Assembly: GCF_040954835.1 (NCBI RefSeq)
Contig: NC_090712.1
Coordinates: forward strand, 1,311,284-1,375,283
Length of the DNA stretch: 64,000 bases
Direction of reading: 5' to 3'
DNA from: Lepisosteus oculatus
Taxonomy: Eukaryota > Chordata > Actinopteri > Semionotiformes > Lepisosteidae
Both the position numbers and the translations under genes were made by a program. The notes beneath the pieces are model-generated. The model searched no databases. It was given only the letters and a program-made list of their open reading frames with translations, and had not been told where the DNA came from. Below, one piece after another: positions 1-12,200 of the stretch. Positions within the stretch are counted from its first letter, which is position 1. Every line of letters starts with the position of its first letter.

Positions 1-559
1 GTTTCACCAGTAAACCAAAGGCCATGTGGCATGTCATCCTGAATGCAAAATACACCAGAAACAGCTAACAGAAGGTGACAACTTTGCTGTATGTAAGAAC
101 AGTACAAAACAAATAAACACTATTTGATGGTTATAAATGTAAAACCCCCAACAAACACTATAAGAGGATCTGATTCAAGTATTCCAAATCCTCAGAGACT
201 CTGAGGGAATCAACTTAATGGACTACATTCCAAGATGAGCAATGAAATATGGACCCAAAGTCACAAGTGGAAAATTAATTGCATTTAGGACTGAAAATGA
301 ACTCAACTCTCTTGGAATCCCTCAAGAAACGACAAGATGTTCTAGGATTGTTTAGCTACAACACCCCAAATTGATGAAGCTCAGCTGAATTACATTATCT
401 CCTCGCATTCAGAAGTGCTTGATGTTCTTAAGGATGGTATGACAGAGGACCCTGTGATCACAGACAGCTGTTGGACAGAGATATTGACTTCAGCAGAAGA
501 CACTCATGAGTGCAATGTACTGCTGCTTAAAAGAGCTATGCACCAGAACAAAGTTAAAT

Positions 560-790
560 CTAACCTGCAGTGAGTGTGGGAAATTACCTTTAGATCTCAA
601 GTGTACCTGGTTGTTCTCCTCTGGATGAACAATATATTTTCTATAACATGGTGACCAAAATTGGACACAATATTCTAAAGGAGGCCTTACTAGTTCATTA
701 TACTATTTTGACATCATAAAATGCTTTTAGCTATAAATCTCATATTTTATATGCCTTTTTAAATGCTTCCCAATTCCTTCTGTACCCTTG
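560..790. repeat. CR1-like LINE fragment
   Basis: The text around 600-720 (ggtgaccaaaattggacaca, then aggaggccttactagt) matches the widely shared CR1 pattern of vertebrates, in which similar wording precedes 'shortened' target notes in other copies. It is old and diverged, and its borders are uncertain. Confidence 0.45.
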
Positions 791-3700
791 CACCTTTTTT
801 TAAATGTTGCATAAAATTAAGTCCTAAAACTGAAAATCTGAATCTCAGCTTGGGTTGTTCTGTGTGAAAATCAGTGCTTGATAATATGTGCCAGGCAGGG
901 ACTGAAGTGCAAACCTTCCCAAATTCCTGTCTAATTTGCTCTGACAAGAGTAAAACTAGCTCAAAGCACAGAGAACAGGACGAGATGTCTCACTTCACAT
1001 CACCCTCAGTACTATTGTTCTTCTTCAGCCTTGCACACTGCGCTTGCAGACAAACGTGCTGGATTTCAGACACTCCTCCAGTCTGGTCACAGAATGCACA
1101 CAGAATGAAAATAAGCCACTGAACAGCACCCAAGCACATCCGAGTATAATGTATATACCCAGCTTGTTTGTTGTTGATGTTAAGGACAGTGATCTGAGGC
1201 TCAAGCATCCTTTAATTAAAATCTAAAATTAAAATGTTTATATTATACAAGATAACCCACCCAATTTCAATTGGCATGTGCATCTTCATGTCTCAGCTCT
1301 CAGACAAAAGATGGTTACCAGGCTCTTCTGGCCCGCCCTCCAACAGAGCCGCTCACTTGACATTACAGGCTCTGCAGAGACGGACAGGAGGAGCATCACC
1401 GATTGGAGGGGAGGCATGTCCCTCAATGATGTCATCTCAAGCCAGTAGGCGCCCAGGTGGCTACAGAGGTCCCTGTTTTGTTGGGAGTCAAGAGATCCCC
1501 AGCCACTTAATCCCCATGGTTGCATCCTTACCCAACCACAAGATGCTTACCCTTTGCTTCAAATAGATTCAGTTACTACAAATAAGCAATTGCACAGAGA
1601 ACAGATCCTTATGAAAATAATGTTACTAATTGCACAATAATATCTAGTAACACAGCAAAGGCCAAATGCTTTGGGGAAAGAGCACTCAGCGTGCCTTTAT
1701 GTCCCAGTGTGCAATATTTCAAACCACTAACACAAATTCCAGAGTTTGCTTTGATTTCAAAGTGGCTTAATCATGTTGATCACCCTAATTTAATTTAAAA
1801 TAATCTAGCATGACATTTAATAAGCCAGGACAGCATTGAAGCTCTGAGCAAAGAATTTACAACAACACAACTTTCATTTTCTTCCAACAGCTGAGGAACA
1901 ACCCTGTTAAATAACTACATCTCAGTTTCAGTTTAGGGATTTCACTCAGGGTGAACCAAATGGTCTTCTCTTATCGTTATCACTTATTTAATGGCTGTCT
2001 GGCAATAAGAACAATTATGAAGAAGAGAAGACCCTTTGGTTTGTGCATCTCTTTTAATCTCAACAAGACCTTTTTCTGAAGGAAGGCAGGGTATCGGCTT
2101 CAACAACGAGCCATCTCTAGCCCCATGAGCACCACACTCTCTCGCCACCCTCTGCCTACATCACCTTCTCCAGCCTCACCTGTTGCCTGTATGCTGTATT
2201 AACAGTAATAAAATTATGGCTCGTTCTTTAAGACTAAAAATGAAATCACTCACAGCAAGGAAACTAACACAATAATCATATGAATCATACAACAAAATAA
2301 TTTAAAATTCATACGTAGTTTTAATATCACCAATAAATAACGTATGTTAAATACGTTATTCATTATAAAGTCTAAGAGTGAATTTATTGGTTGCTATTGG
2401 CAATGAAAACACAGGTATGAATAATATTCATTAAATAAAGGAGAACAAAATATACTCTGAAGCACGAGGATTAACAAGGGAAATTAATTCAATGCAATAT
2501 GATTTTCAGAACACAGATGGCTAAAGATATTAAAGCAAAAACCACCACTATGTGAAACATGCTTTCAATTCAATTCAGTACTTGAGATATAAAAATAAAT
2601 GGGATTGAACTGACATGCTTTCACAACTAACACCATGACAGACTAACAGCCTGTTTGCAAAGACAGACCACACCTCAAAGGCTTGGGGTGCCAACGGTGA
2701 CATCTGAGAGCACAATATCTCCAGAAATACAGAACCTTCTTACACCTGGAAGAACTAGATTCTGGATGAAACTTCTGTACTTCTTTACTTATACACCTCA
2801 CCTGACATTTACGATTACTGTTATGATGAGAGAGGTGTATTTATCGAGGATGGCTGGATTTAGCTGGGCAGACTTACTTCAGCATGTTTGATTTCTCAAG
2901 CACTGATAACACTGTGTGCTTTGTCACATGTATAAGTTGACTAAGAGAGGGAATTACTCAAGCTGTGCAGTAATCTTTTTGTTATGTAATAGTGGAATTG
3001 CTCGAATGCTAGCAGACTACAATCAATATACGCGCTGAAGACAGGGCTCTGACAGTGTTAAAAATAGACTGTGTGCTAATACAGACCTTGAGTCAGACAA
3101 GGCTGAAGCTGCAGGCACAGGGGCCTGTTGGAGATCAGACGGGCGAGTGAGGAATGAGGGATCACAGAGCAAAATCAAAGAGGAAAAAAAGGCTAGAGTT
3201 TGAAACCTAAACTGTTAATGTTAATGTACACTGGAACAGGCCAAACAGCCCTGATCCATTTCTGTCAGTGAATATCATGCACCACTGCTCAGTGGAAAGA
3301 CTGAGCAACAGAACGACGTGCATCGCCTGACGGGTTGGTGGTGAGATTCCCGAAGAGTCCTTCACGACGTGACTCATGCTAAGCAACAGTTCGCAACGCA
3401 ATTTCACACCTCTTCCCTCCCAAGACTGCAACCATTTTGTTCACTAGATATTTTAGCTGGAATCATCTATTAAAATACGACAGAGCTCTCCATTCTCTAT
3501 TTTCCACAGCTAAGGTGAGCCTGAACTTTCTTCAGCAACATGCTTATATGTTTCTCCTATTCTGCTGTAGCAGGCAAAGAGGTGGCGGCGGCTTAAGCTT
3601 GTGCATAAGAGAACAGGAATACAGCCACAGTCAGGCACCTGCAAACACTCTACTGAGTGGAAACACAGCTACTGCAGGAAACTTCTGAAATCTATAAACC

Positions 3701-6419
3701 CCCACTGAAACGCAACACACAAAAATAAAGTGAAAAAAACAACCTTTTTAACTCCTAGAAGAAAGATGCTTGGTTCAGAGGAAAATCATGGTAGAGCCAA
3801 ACTGAAAATGTCTCAAAAGTCTCTAAGCAGGCCTTGATACAGCAAGTTACGTTGCAGTGATGACACCGGGAATCCAGCAGTCCTCTGACAGCAATAAGGC
3901 TTGTGGGTGGCCGGGTAGATTATTTAGCTGCCCAAATTTTTCAATTTTACTGAAATAAAAAATAGTGCAGTCTTATTGTTTAATTGCCTCTTAACTATTT
4001 GGTACAGCTCTGGGGACAAACCTGTACTGCCCTCTGCAATGACAGCGCCGCCCGCTGGCCCTGCACAGAACAGCACGGCCGCAGTGTCACGGCCCGCCTG
4101 CCTGACAGGAGCACTTGTCCTTCGCAACGCGCCACAGCAGGGAGACACGGGCAGCTGGTGGGGGGCGCAGCACTGTAAGCTGATCACAGATCGGAAGAGA
4201 ACCCCCCCCCCCACAGCTGTGCAGCTGATCGAGGAAGGCCGGGCTGACCAGAGTGTAACGAATCTAAGTTCACAAGTGTCACTGGGCGGAAGGGGGCTCT
4301 TCAAAGGCTAACAGCATAGGAAGGGCTGCAACTGCCAACCTGGTTCCATTTATTTCCAATGTTACTTAAGTGCAGGTGCTGTCAAATCCAAAATTCAGCT
4401 GCGGCTATTTAAGTCTGCATTAATTCAGTGGATGTTTAATTTCATAGATGTTTCTTATCACCAAGGGTGCAAGAGAGTCCCTTTCACGTATAAAACAAAG
4501 GTTAGTCTCATGAAACTGAAGCTCGTACTTTATCAGGTGGAATGAATCAAATGACTCCTGAGAATATATAATTATGGCAAACACACCTGTGTGTCATCGG
4601 ACTGTGGTGAACGACGGAAGGCCTGCATTTATTCGATGTTATTTTAAAGACGACTAGGCTAATTTGGTCAGTCTACTGCGCCCAAGCTTCACGTTTGAAA
4701 TGTGAGCGAGCATGCCATCAGCCACTTTTTTACAGACAAGTGACATCTGAAGGGATAACTATTCTTATAGGCAGCAGGCATCCACTGTGCACTGCAGGAT
4801 TTCTGAGCTGCATGTCTGTACAAACTGTTACAATAAACCACAATGTCAACCAAGTGTGCAGGATACTGAACTGAACTGTTTTAAAACAGGGTGCCGGAAA
4901 AGAGCTTGCACCTCATAACTCCTGAACTACAACAAACTGCTTTTCTTGTTTTATTGTACTACATGATGCACTGCTTAATTTATGGCAGAGGGACAGACTG
5001 GCTGAAATAAAACCAACAATGTGCATGTGATAAGTGAATACAGTAAGGCAGGTGCCCTTCCTGGCTATGGGGCTCACATATGGTTAAAGAAAACTCAGTC
5101 TGCCTTTATACCTGCAACCCCCTATCAAGACTCCTGCCGATTCACAAAGAAGCAAGCACCAGAGGACATGTGCATCTCTCCCCATCCAGTCTCTCCACAC
5201 TTCTCTGCAAAAAAAGAAAGCTGAACCAGGAGACTTATCTCCTGCTTCCATTTCCTATTTCAATTTCAGTCTCTCGCTTCTGAGGGAAATGAAGTCCACT
5301 CAAGCCTTGCAAATGATCAAATGTCGCAGCACGCTGCTTTGCAAAGAAATGTTTTTTGATGTCCTTAGCTTCAATTTGTTTCTGGTTCTGCAAATTAACA
5401 AAACAAAAACTGCTTGGGACAAGACATAGCGGTGATGGACAATAAAATGATCTTAAAGAGTTTCACTTTGCATACAAACAAACCAGCACCTGTTTCACCC
5501 TAAAGCACATGAGAAGCAGAAAGTGCACAGGGACTAGTTGTGAGCTGTAGCTCATGCCCACTCTAGCCTTTATTGTATTGACACAGTAAGCGTGTAACGA
5601 CAAAGACGTGGACAGTCTAAAACAACAGTGTTCTCATGTTAGTATGGTTAAGTGGTAACCCCCTGAAATTAACATCCCCTCCTTTTCTAAAAGGCTACTC
5701 AGGCTCTTTTGAAGTACTGTGGGATATTAATGCCCTTGGGAATCCTAAAGATCCGGAGATGGAACATGTCACAAAACCACCAACATTTTAGTCCTGTGAT
5801 TAGCACCCACATCCCCACCAGCAACTGGTCTGTAAAATAAGTCCCACCCGAAATACAAGCACAGCCCCACCCCCAGTGCAGCTCAGTTCCTGCAATCTCG
5901 GGAAATTCTCCAAATTCACCAAAATAAAGTGGCGGGCTCTGCACAACAGAGAGAAATGGATAACCACCCAATTGCGACAACTTTGTTTAACACGACAGAT
6001 AAGACTAGACCATTGGGGTGCCCTCTGGTACAGGAAACGTTACCAACTTCCCTGGGCATTTCAAACACAAGCTTCTTTTCGTTTTGATGTAGGTTTGGTT
6101 CCAAAGCGAGTAAAACTCTTTGTGCCACACAGTACTTGGGAAATATTGCAAACAAGAGGAAGCCATTTAACAACGTCTGACTCATTTGGTAACTCAGCGT
6201 TGAAGCAAATCAGCAGGCTCTTCCTGGACGAGCCCACAGTCTGAGCTCCTTGTGTCAGTCCTGATCCTGACACAGGCCTGTGTGCTGTCTCAATATGGAT
6301 CCCTTAGAATCTGAAATACAGGACCTAGACCAAATCACCTCTCAATCTCCTTTATTCTAGACAGAGGTTCTTTAACCTGTATGCATAGAACAATGCCCTG
6401 ACACAAGCAATCATTCATG

Positions 6420-6905
6420 CTGCTCTTCTCTGAACTCTTTCCAAGGCTGTGATATCCTTTTTGGATTGTGGTGACTAAATCCAAACAACTTCCCAAGTGA
6501 GGTCTTTTCATGACCACATTGTAAAACACCACATTTTATTCTATACCAGGGTTTTCTGTTCACTTTTTGACTGCTTCCCCACATTGTCTAAATAGAAGAG
6601 TCGACAAAAAACCCAGATCCCTTTCGTGTGCAACTTCCTACAGTGTTCCTATTGCCAGTGGGAATCCCTTCGCACTTAGATACTGTACTACTGCAAACTG
6701 CTTTGGTTGTGTGCTGATCCAATCCATAGCTCTGTCTACATCTTTTTTTGTAGCGGTTTTGCTGCTGGTTGTGTGTGGCTCACTTTTATATCATCTGCAA
6801 GTCTAACACTCATTAGAGATGTGAATTTTTTGGAAGAGCTAGGGGCCTAATTAGGAATCCTGCAGCATACCACTGCTTCGGTCTTAGATCCCAGAAAGAG
6901 GTTAG
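6420..6905. repeat. CR1-like LINE fragment
   Basis: Two CR1-typical blocks follow each other: a 'gtggtgactaaatcc...cccaagtgaggtc' block at about 6470-6510 and a 'tatatcatctgcaagtctaac' block at about 6788. The second has relatives at 13560-13990 and 16840-17090 in this window. Borders are approximate. Confidence 0.5.
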
Positions 6906-8322
6906 ACTATACTATATTTGAATTAAACTAACCTTTATCACTCCTAACTGAATTTATCTAGCACATCAAGACCTCATAAACATATAACATATACCACAAT
7001 AATACAACAACAGTACAAACATTTAACAGAGCTCATCCAGTATTAAACAGGCAGTTAGCTTATAAACGGTCTAAACACAATGATGATAAGAAGATACCTA
7101 AATGCAAATAATTTATTTTTCTAAAAAGAGTGGATAAGGCGGGTCATCTAAGATTTGATGTGCGAGATTAATGTCACTCCGTTAGACATGTTTTTGAGTT
7201 CAAGGATGTCTCCTTTGAGGTACTGTTTCCTGATAGTTAACCAGTTACCTTGAGGTCCTATGCTTTTAATTTGAGGAGTAATATTTTGTAAAAGACCTTT
7301 ATGAATGTCATGAAAATTTAAACACGCCATGTTGCTTTAGTGTTATCAATTGTCCTCGCTGCGTGTTGAAAGAATTCCAGTAAGTGTGTTAAACATGACC
7401 TTCCCTAGTTGAATCACGACCTTTGCACTAATAACTTTCAAGGGAAGATTTTTCTTGCCGTGAAGAGAAGCCTTAACAAGAAACCTCAAACTGGTCACAG
7501 TCCTCTTCAGTTACGAAAAACGTGGAACATTTTTTTTTTTATCCAAAACGCTCACTTCAGGGCATAAATGCTACAATGGTCTGACGCCACTCAAGTCAAG
7601 AGTTTTTGACTCCCTGAGAAAGTTAATTAAGTACATTGTACTTAAGGTTAAAGACGAGTCATGTTAATGGGAGAATTACAAAAAAAAAAGGAAAACCGGT
7701 AGGTTTAGTTAATCCTTAGCAACATCGACGCAAAAAAACGATCTCCCAGACGACACGCTTGCCAGCCCGGTGTGAGAGTCAAACACAACCTGACACCACC
7801 AGCACGCCAATGGGGAAGATTTCACAGCACTTCTAGCGGGCCCGTTCAGGTATGCCCACTCTGCACGCAAGACCCAACTCCGCTCCCCGGTACGGGACTC
7901 GGCGAGCTGCGCCCTGCATTCGCGCCAGACCGGCTCCGCTGGCCCGACAGCCCCGCTCCGCAGCGAGCTGGACGAGGCGACACTCGTCTTCTGTGCTGCG
8001 ACGTGATGTTGCGCCGTTGAAGCTGCGCGCCGCAACACACCGCCGGTCCAGTAAACAAACACAAACACAAACACGGAAACAAGCGTCGAGTCAAGCCCGA
8101 AGCGGCGAGCCCAAGGTGACATTAGCAATCAAGCTGCGCTCGCCTGGGGTTTCCCTAACTCATGGCACGCCGTGACCTTCCGATGGAGCGCAGCCACACC
8201 GCATTGCTGTTCCCGCAGCCGCCGTGCCGGGGAGCGGGGAAGCCGGACGGGGCTGCACCCTGCCCGGCTCGCCCTTCCTGGCTGCGGCCGGGAGCTCCGG
8301 CTCTGCGCACACTACCCCTCAC

Positions 8323-8370
8323 CTGACATCGGCAGACGATATCCGCGTCCTGGGCCAGCAGGTCCACCAC

Positions 8371-8403
<33 letters not shown>

Positions 8404-8502
8404 CAGCACCACCGTCACTTGGTTGCCGACGCCCCGGTTCACCACGCCGGTACCGGCTCCGTTCCGAGCCCCCGCCGAGTCTGCGCTCCCGCCGTCCGAC
8501 AT
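8323..8502 (-). CDS. adss2: Adenylosuccinate synthetase, first coding exon (partial gene)
   Basis: First coding exon of adenylosuccinate synthetase, which joins IMP and aspartate using GTP to form adenylosuccinate, the committed step from IMP to AMP in the cytosol. The 60 codons run from an ATG with a G at -3 to a GTGAGG donor. Residues 1-26 are a low-complexity Gly/Ala/Ser leader, as expected for the variable N-terminus of the family. Residues 27-60 are the highly conserved start of the catalytic domain, with the motif [14 protein letters not shown] (31-44), which includes the GTP/IMP-binding loop, and then [14 protein letters not shown]. The exon ends after CRCQ, where I recall the human ADSS2 exon ending too. 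The non-muscle paralogue (ADSS2) is preferred over ADSS1 because CATSPERE and DESI2 are the neighbours. The remaining exons lie below position 1, outside the window, so intron 1 exceeds 8.3 kb. Confidence 0.95.
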
Positions 8503-8569
8503 GCCCGCCCGCCCGTCTGTCTGTCTCGGTCTCCGTCTCCCGGCAGCGAGGCTGTGCGGCAGTGTCGCT

Positions 8570-8581
8570 CGCGCACGCGCA
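8570..8581. promoter_or_regulatory. NRF1-type palindromic site
   Basis: CGCGCACGCGCA fits the NRF1 consensus YGCGCAYGCGCR at every position. It lies 68 bp upstream of the ADSS2 start codon inside the shared CpG island. NRF1 sites are common in bidirectional housekeeping promoters. Use of the site here is inferred, not shown. Confidence 0.55.
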
Positions 8582-9135
8582 CGCTCGGGAGCGCGCGGGA
8601 AGAGCGCCTGCCGGGCGCCCCCCACTGGCACACCCCGGTATCGACGGAATCGCGCCCCCCTGTTTGTTTCGGGTTTTTGCTGCCGTTTCTTTGTGCTGTG
8701 CAGCGGCAGAAAGGAGTCTGGATTAAATGACCGACTGTTTGAGCGTCGATTGATGTCGCTGCCGCAAAAACGCCAGAAAACCGCGCATACATGCCCGAAC
8801 CTCGCCGCGATCTGGCGATCTGAGTCGCAGTCACAGGCGCCCACACATACTGGGAGCTGACAGAACTGCTCCCTTCAGTTTCAGTTAGGATGCGAGAGAT
8901 GAAGATGTTGAGAAAGGTCCGAGCTGGGGTCCACTTGTGAGACGGCCGTCAAGGCTGCGGGCCTGGCCGTTGTCGTGGCAACAGCGGCGGGCAGGGGCGC
9001 CCTCGCGCGGGAAGGGAGCGGGAGAGCGAGTTTCCCCCCGGGGCAGGGAGCAAGCGGCGTGCACGTTTAACACCCGAAAAGAAAGAAAATATTAATTTTC
9101 TTCTGTCAGTTAAGCCTTCCTTTGTCTTGTAGACG

Positions 9136-9209
9136 ATGGGGAAGCCAACGATTCTAATGGTTTCCGCGGTGTTGCTTTTGAATGTCGAGTTCAGCCTGGA
9201 GGTGTGGAG
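9136..9209 (+). CDS. catspere: catspere exon 1 (signal peptide)
   Basis: Twenty-four codons plus two bases, ending at a GTGAGG donor. The start MGKPTILMVSAVLLL gives a hydrophobic signal peptide and the exon ends in EVW(R), like the mammalian ALWRY junction. The ATG has A at -3 and G at +4. A pyrimidine tract ending in AG sits at about 9114-9132, so a noncoding 5' exon may be spliced in just before the ATG. Confidence 0.85.
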
Positions 9210-12200
9210 GTGAGGCAGTTTAAACGGAGGGCCCACAACCTGATAATGACGTAGGAATACATCAAGAACTTCTCCATCTTTTTTTTGAATTTATTTAATT
9301 GTATTTTAAATAACCTAGGGATTTTGTGGCATATTAAGGTTTTGGGATATTTTAAATGAGAGTAGCAACGTGCAAAATGGCTCGTTTGTAACAAATTTAT
9401 TGCTTCAGTGTTTTCTTTCTATGTAGATACAGAAATATCATGGATGATGAACTTTTATTCATAACCAAAGCCTCTGTGAGTATGTGGTATTACGCTATGA
9501 GTCGTCACACCAGCCTATACTGTATCTTAAGCCCTGCTCCCTATACAGTCGTTGTACGATATGGATATTCTTCAGTGATTTCTACATCAAATATTGTAAA
9601 GTGAGAAGTGAAAAATCTGTCGGATAATGAACCCAAGAACATGAAGGTTACAGATGAGAGGAGGCCCGTCCAGCCCGTTGGGTGGCCAGTAGCTAATTGA
9701 TCCCAGGACCTCATCCAGCTGAAGGGTATCTGCTGGGCAGCCTGTTCCAGACACCCACAACTCCTTGTGTAAAGACGTGCCTCCCGTTCTCAGTTTTAAA
9801 TGCACTTCCATGAAGTTTTCACTCGTGTCCCTGGGTTATTTCACTGTTGCTGTTCATCTGAATATTTTCACTGTGTCTGTGCATTCTGAATAAATCCGCT
9901 GGCTTGACTTTCTCAGTGCCTTTGAGGGTTTCGAATACTTGTCTCCATTGTACTCTGTTCAAAACAAAGGGTTCAGCCTGTCGGTGGAGGATAACTTCTT
10001 TCAATCCCTGGAATGTATCTGGTTGCTGTTCTCTGTACTTCCACAGCAGCAGTATCTTCAATATACAGTTTATGTTTAAGTATACAATATATTCTTATTT
10101 GAGTCTAGGGTACATTTCTGATGCAATTTCAAGATCTATACACCAACTCAAAAAAACTTGTCCCACGTTACGGTACAGTACTGCATGATATTTGACTCAT
10201 GGACGCTAAATCCTTTGTAGTTGTGACAGCAGTGACTTCTGGCGTTTTCCTGTTTGCCTGGCCAATCTTGAAACCCACCCAAGACTAAAAGCCTTTTCAA
10301 TTCATTCAGCCCATCAGTGAAGGACGCTACTTAACATGTAGAAAAATTCATGGTTTGTTTCAGAGTTAATACTTTATGTCAGACGGTTTTGATATCTTAA
10401 TGATTTGGGGTTTCCGAATACCCATTATGTGGGACTGAACTTGATTTTAGTCACATAAATCATATTTTGATTTAGCGGTAGTTTGGAAAAAATGAGTAAG
10501 AAGCTTTGAAAATCAGTCCCGCAGGTGTTCAAAGACTTATGGTAGAAATCACATAATATACAGTTAATATTATGTTATAATGTTAATATACAGTGTATGT
10601 GATAGCATGTAACCTGGATCTGCAATGTCCAGATTCTTCTAGAGTATGAGGGATCCTCCTTCACAGAGTGGAGCTACCCAGAATTCTGTGAAGTGGACAA
10701 TAAGAAGTAAGCCTTAACTCTGCTTGGCTGTTTGATTTTATTGCCTAGGTGCTGCTGGGGGTATTTAGCACATATACAGGGTTAGTCAAAATGCTGTCGA
10801 CAACTTTGACACTTTATTACAAATTAATTACATGGGTCTCGTGATAACAGGACAAAATGATTTCTCCACAGGTGATGTCATTGTGGAGACTGTGCGACTG
10901 CAGCACCATCTGTGGAGGAGAAAACAAAACTTTAGTAAATTAACTGCCATTTATACTTGTCGACAACATTTTGACTAACTCTGAATATCCTTTGTATCTG
11001 TAGCACAGCAAGCACCTGCCAGCTTCCACCAGACAGTTTTACCTTACATGCACAGCAGCAAGACAACTAAGGGAAACAGATCAGTTCAACAATTGAAACT
11101 ATTCTAGGGTGTGGCACTGATTAGAGAGTCCTGCTGCTCTTAGGGCAGTTGCTCACACTGGGATAATATGGGCTACTGAATCTTCGGGCCTTGAGAAAAA
11201 AACCCACTTTGCTATTTGGGAATACTTTTAGTTTTAAAACATTTAATGCAACTGCTGTCTTTTCTTTATGTGTGACTGAAATAGGTGTAATTTGCTTGTC
11301 TAGTGTGTAACTAATTAATTAGAGGGGTTGTTCAGAGGTATTAAAAACACAGTAAGAAAGGATAGATGTTTGATCTTTTCACTTTGTGCAAATATTCATT
11401 CGTTTGCTGCTTGATGTTTCTCTTTGCAAATGTGACCAGGCAGCTTGGATGTGTTTGGATGTGCTTTGCCATCAGGGTCATTTAATATACTGTAAACTAA
11501 AGATTATTAAGACACCAAATACAGGAACCAGTGCACACCAATGCAGGAACAGAACGATTTTCAAACATATTGCTCTGCCACAAAATATACACCACACTTT
11601 TTCTAACCTCAAATACTTTTCAAAAAATGTTTAAGTACACATTCGTCTTTCTCTACTTTTAACATCTACTGCTAGATCATTCACCTTTGATCATTTATAA
11701 CCATTTTATGTACAGACAGGGAGCACAGTTTCCAACAGAGATGTAAAACAATCAATTTAATCTCCCTTTCAGCTAATTTGAATGTGTAAAACGATGAATG
11801 AGATATTGTTAATTTCTTTCTGCAGCTCTCCCAAAGCAGTCCTGACATGCAGGATTGCTGGATACCATAAGGTTAAACCATTAGTCTCTGAAAATGTAAG
11901 TATTAGTTGTTACTAATACAGATTGAGTAAAGTTTGCAAGATTATTTTGCTATTACAGTATTAAACATTATGTTTAATGATTATGTTTAATTATGCTGGA
12001 AGTTTTCTTATGCTGGTAACAAATACATCAGAGCTAAGATAAGTTTAATAAACACGTTTAGATTAGCGTCGTGGCTCATCACAGATAAGGCATGGAGTAT
12101 CCTGTGTGCATAGTCAAGCAGTTACTTATTTAAACAGTCTGAAACATTCTTAAACAAAGGTTTATAATAGAGTTTGTTACAAATCCAGGCTTTTGAGGAA

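Larger units (their letters stand above)
1..8322 (-). other. ADSS2 intron 1 (3' part outside window)
   Basis: AT-rich non-coding DNA downstream of the ADSS2 exon 1 donor. I looked on the minus strand for the next expected exon, which begins with a GGNNAGHT-like motif, and did not see it. Recognisable contents are CR1-like fragments near 560-790 and 6420-6905. The open frames at 1286-1525 and 5699-6244 look like no protein I know and may be decayed repeats. Confidence 0.6.
7860..9060. promoter_or_regulatory. CpG island / bidirectional ADSS2-CATSPERE promoter
   Basis: A GC-rich, CpG-dense stretch covers ADSS2 exon 1 and the space up to CATSPERE. The two start codons point away from each other (8502 on minus, 9136 on plus) with 633 bp between them. 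Such head-to-head spacing is typical of a shared CpG-island promoter. The same block explains the many long open frames on both strands here, which are GC artefacts. Transcription start sites cannot be read from sequence alone. Confidence 0.75.

Noticed and set aside
4200..4213. Run of C residues
   Set aside because: Short homopolymer, no structure around it that I could support.
5699..6244. Several open frames on both strands in ADSS2 intron 1
   Set aside because: Searched for ADSS2 exon motifs and known transposon motifs; found none.
8172..8860. Plus-strand open frames of 135-184 codons over ADSS2 exon 1
   Set aside because: They are antisense to the conserved ADSS2 exon in a CpG island, with no family resemblance.
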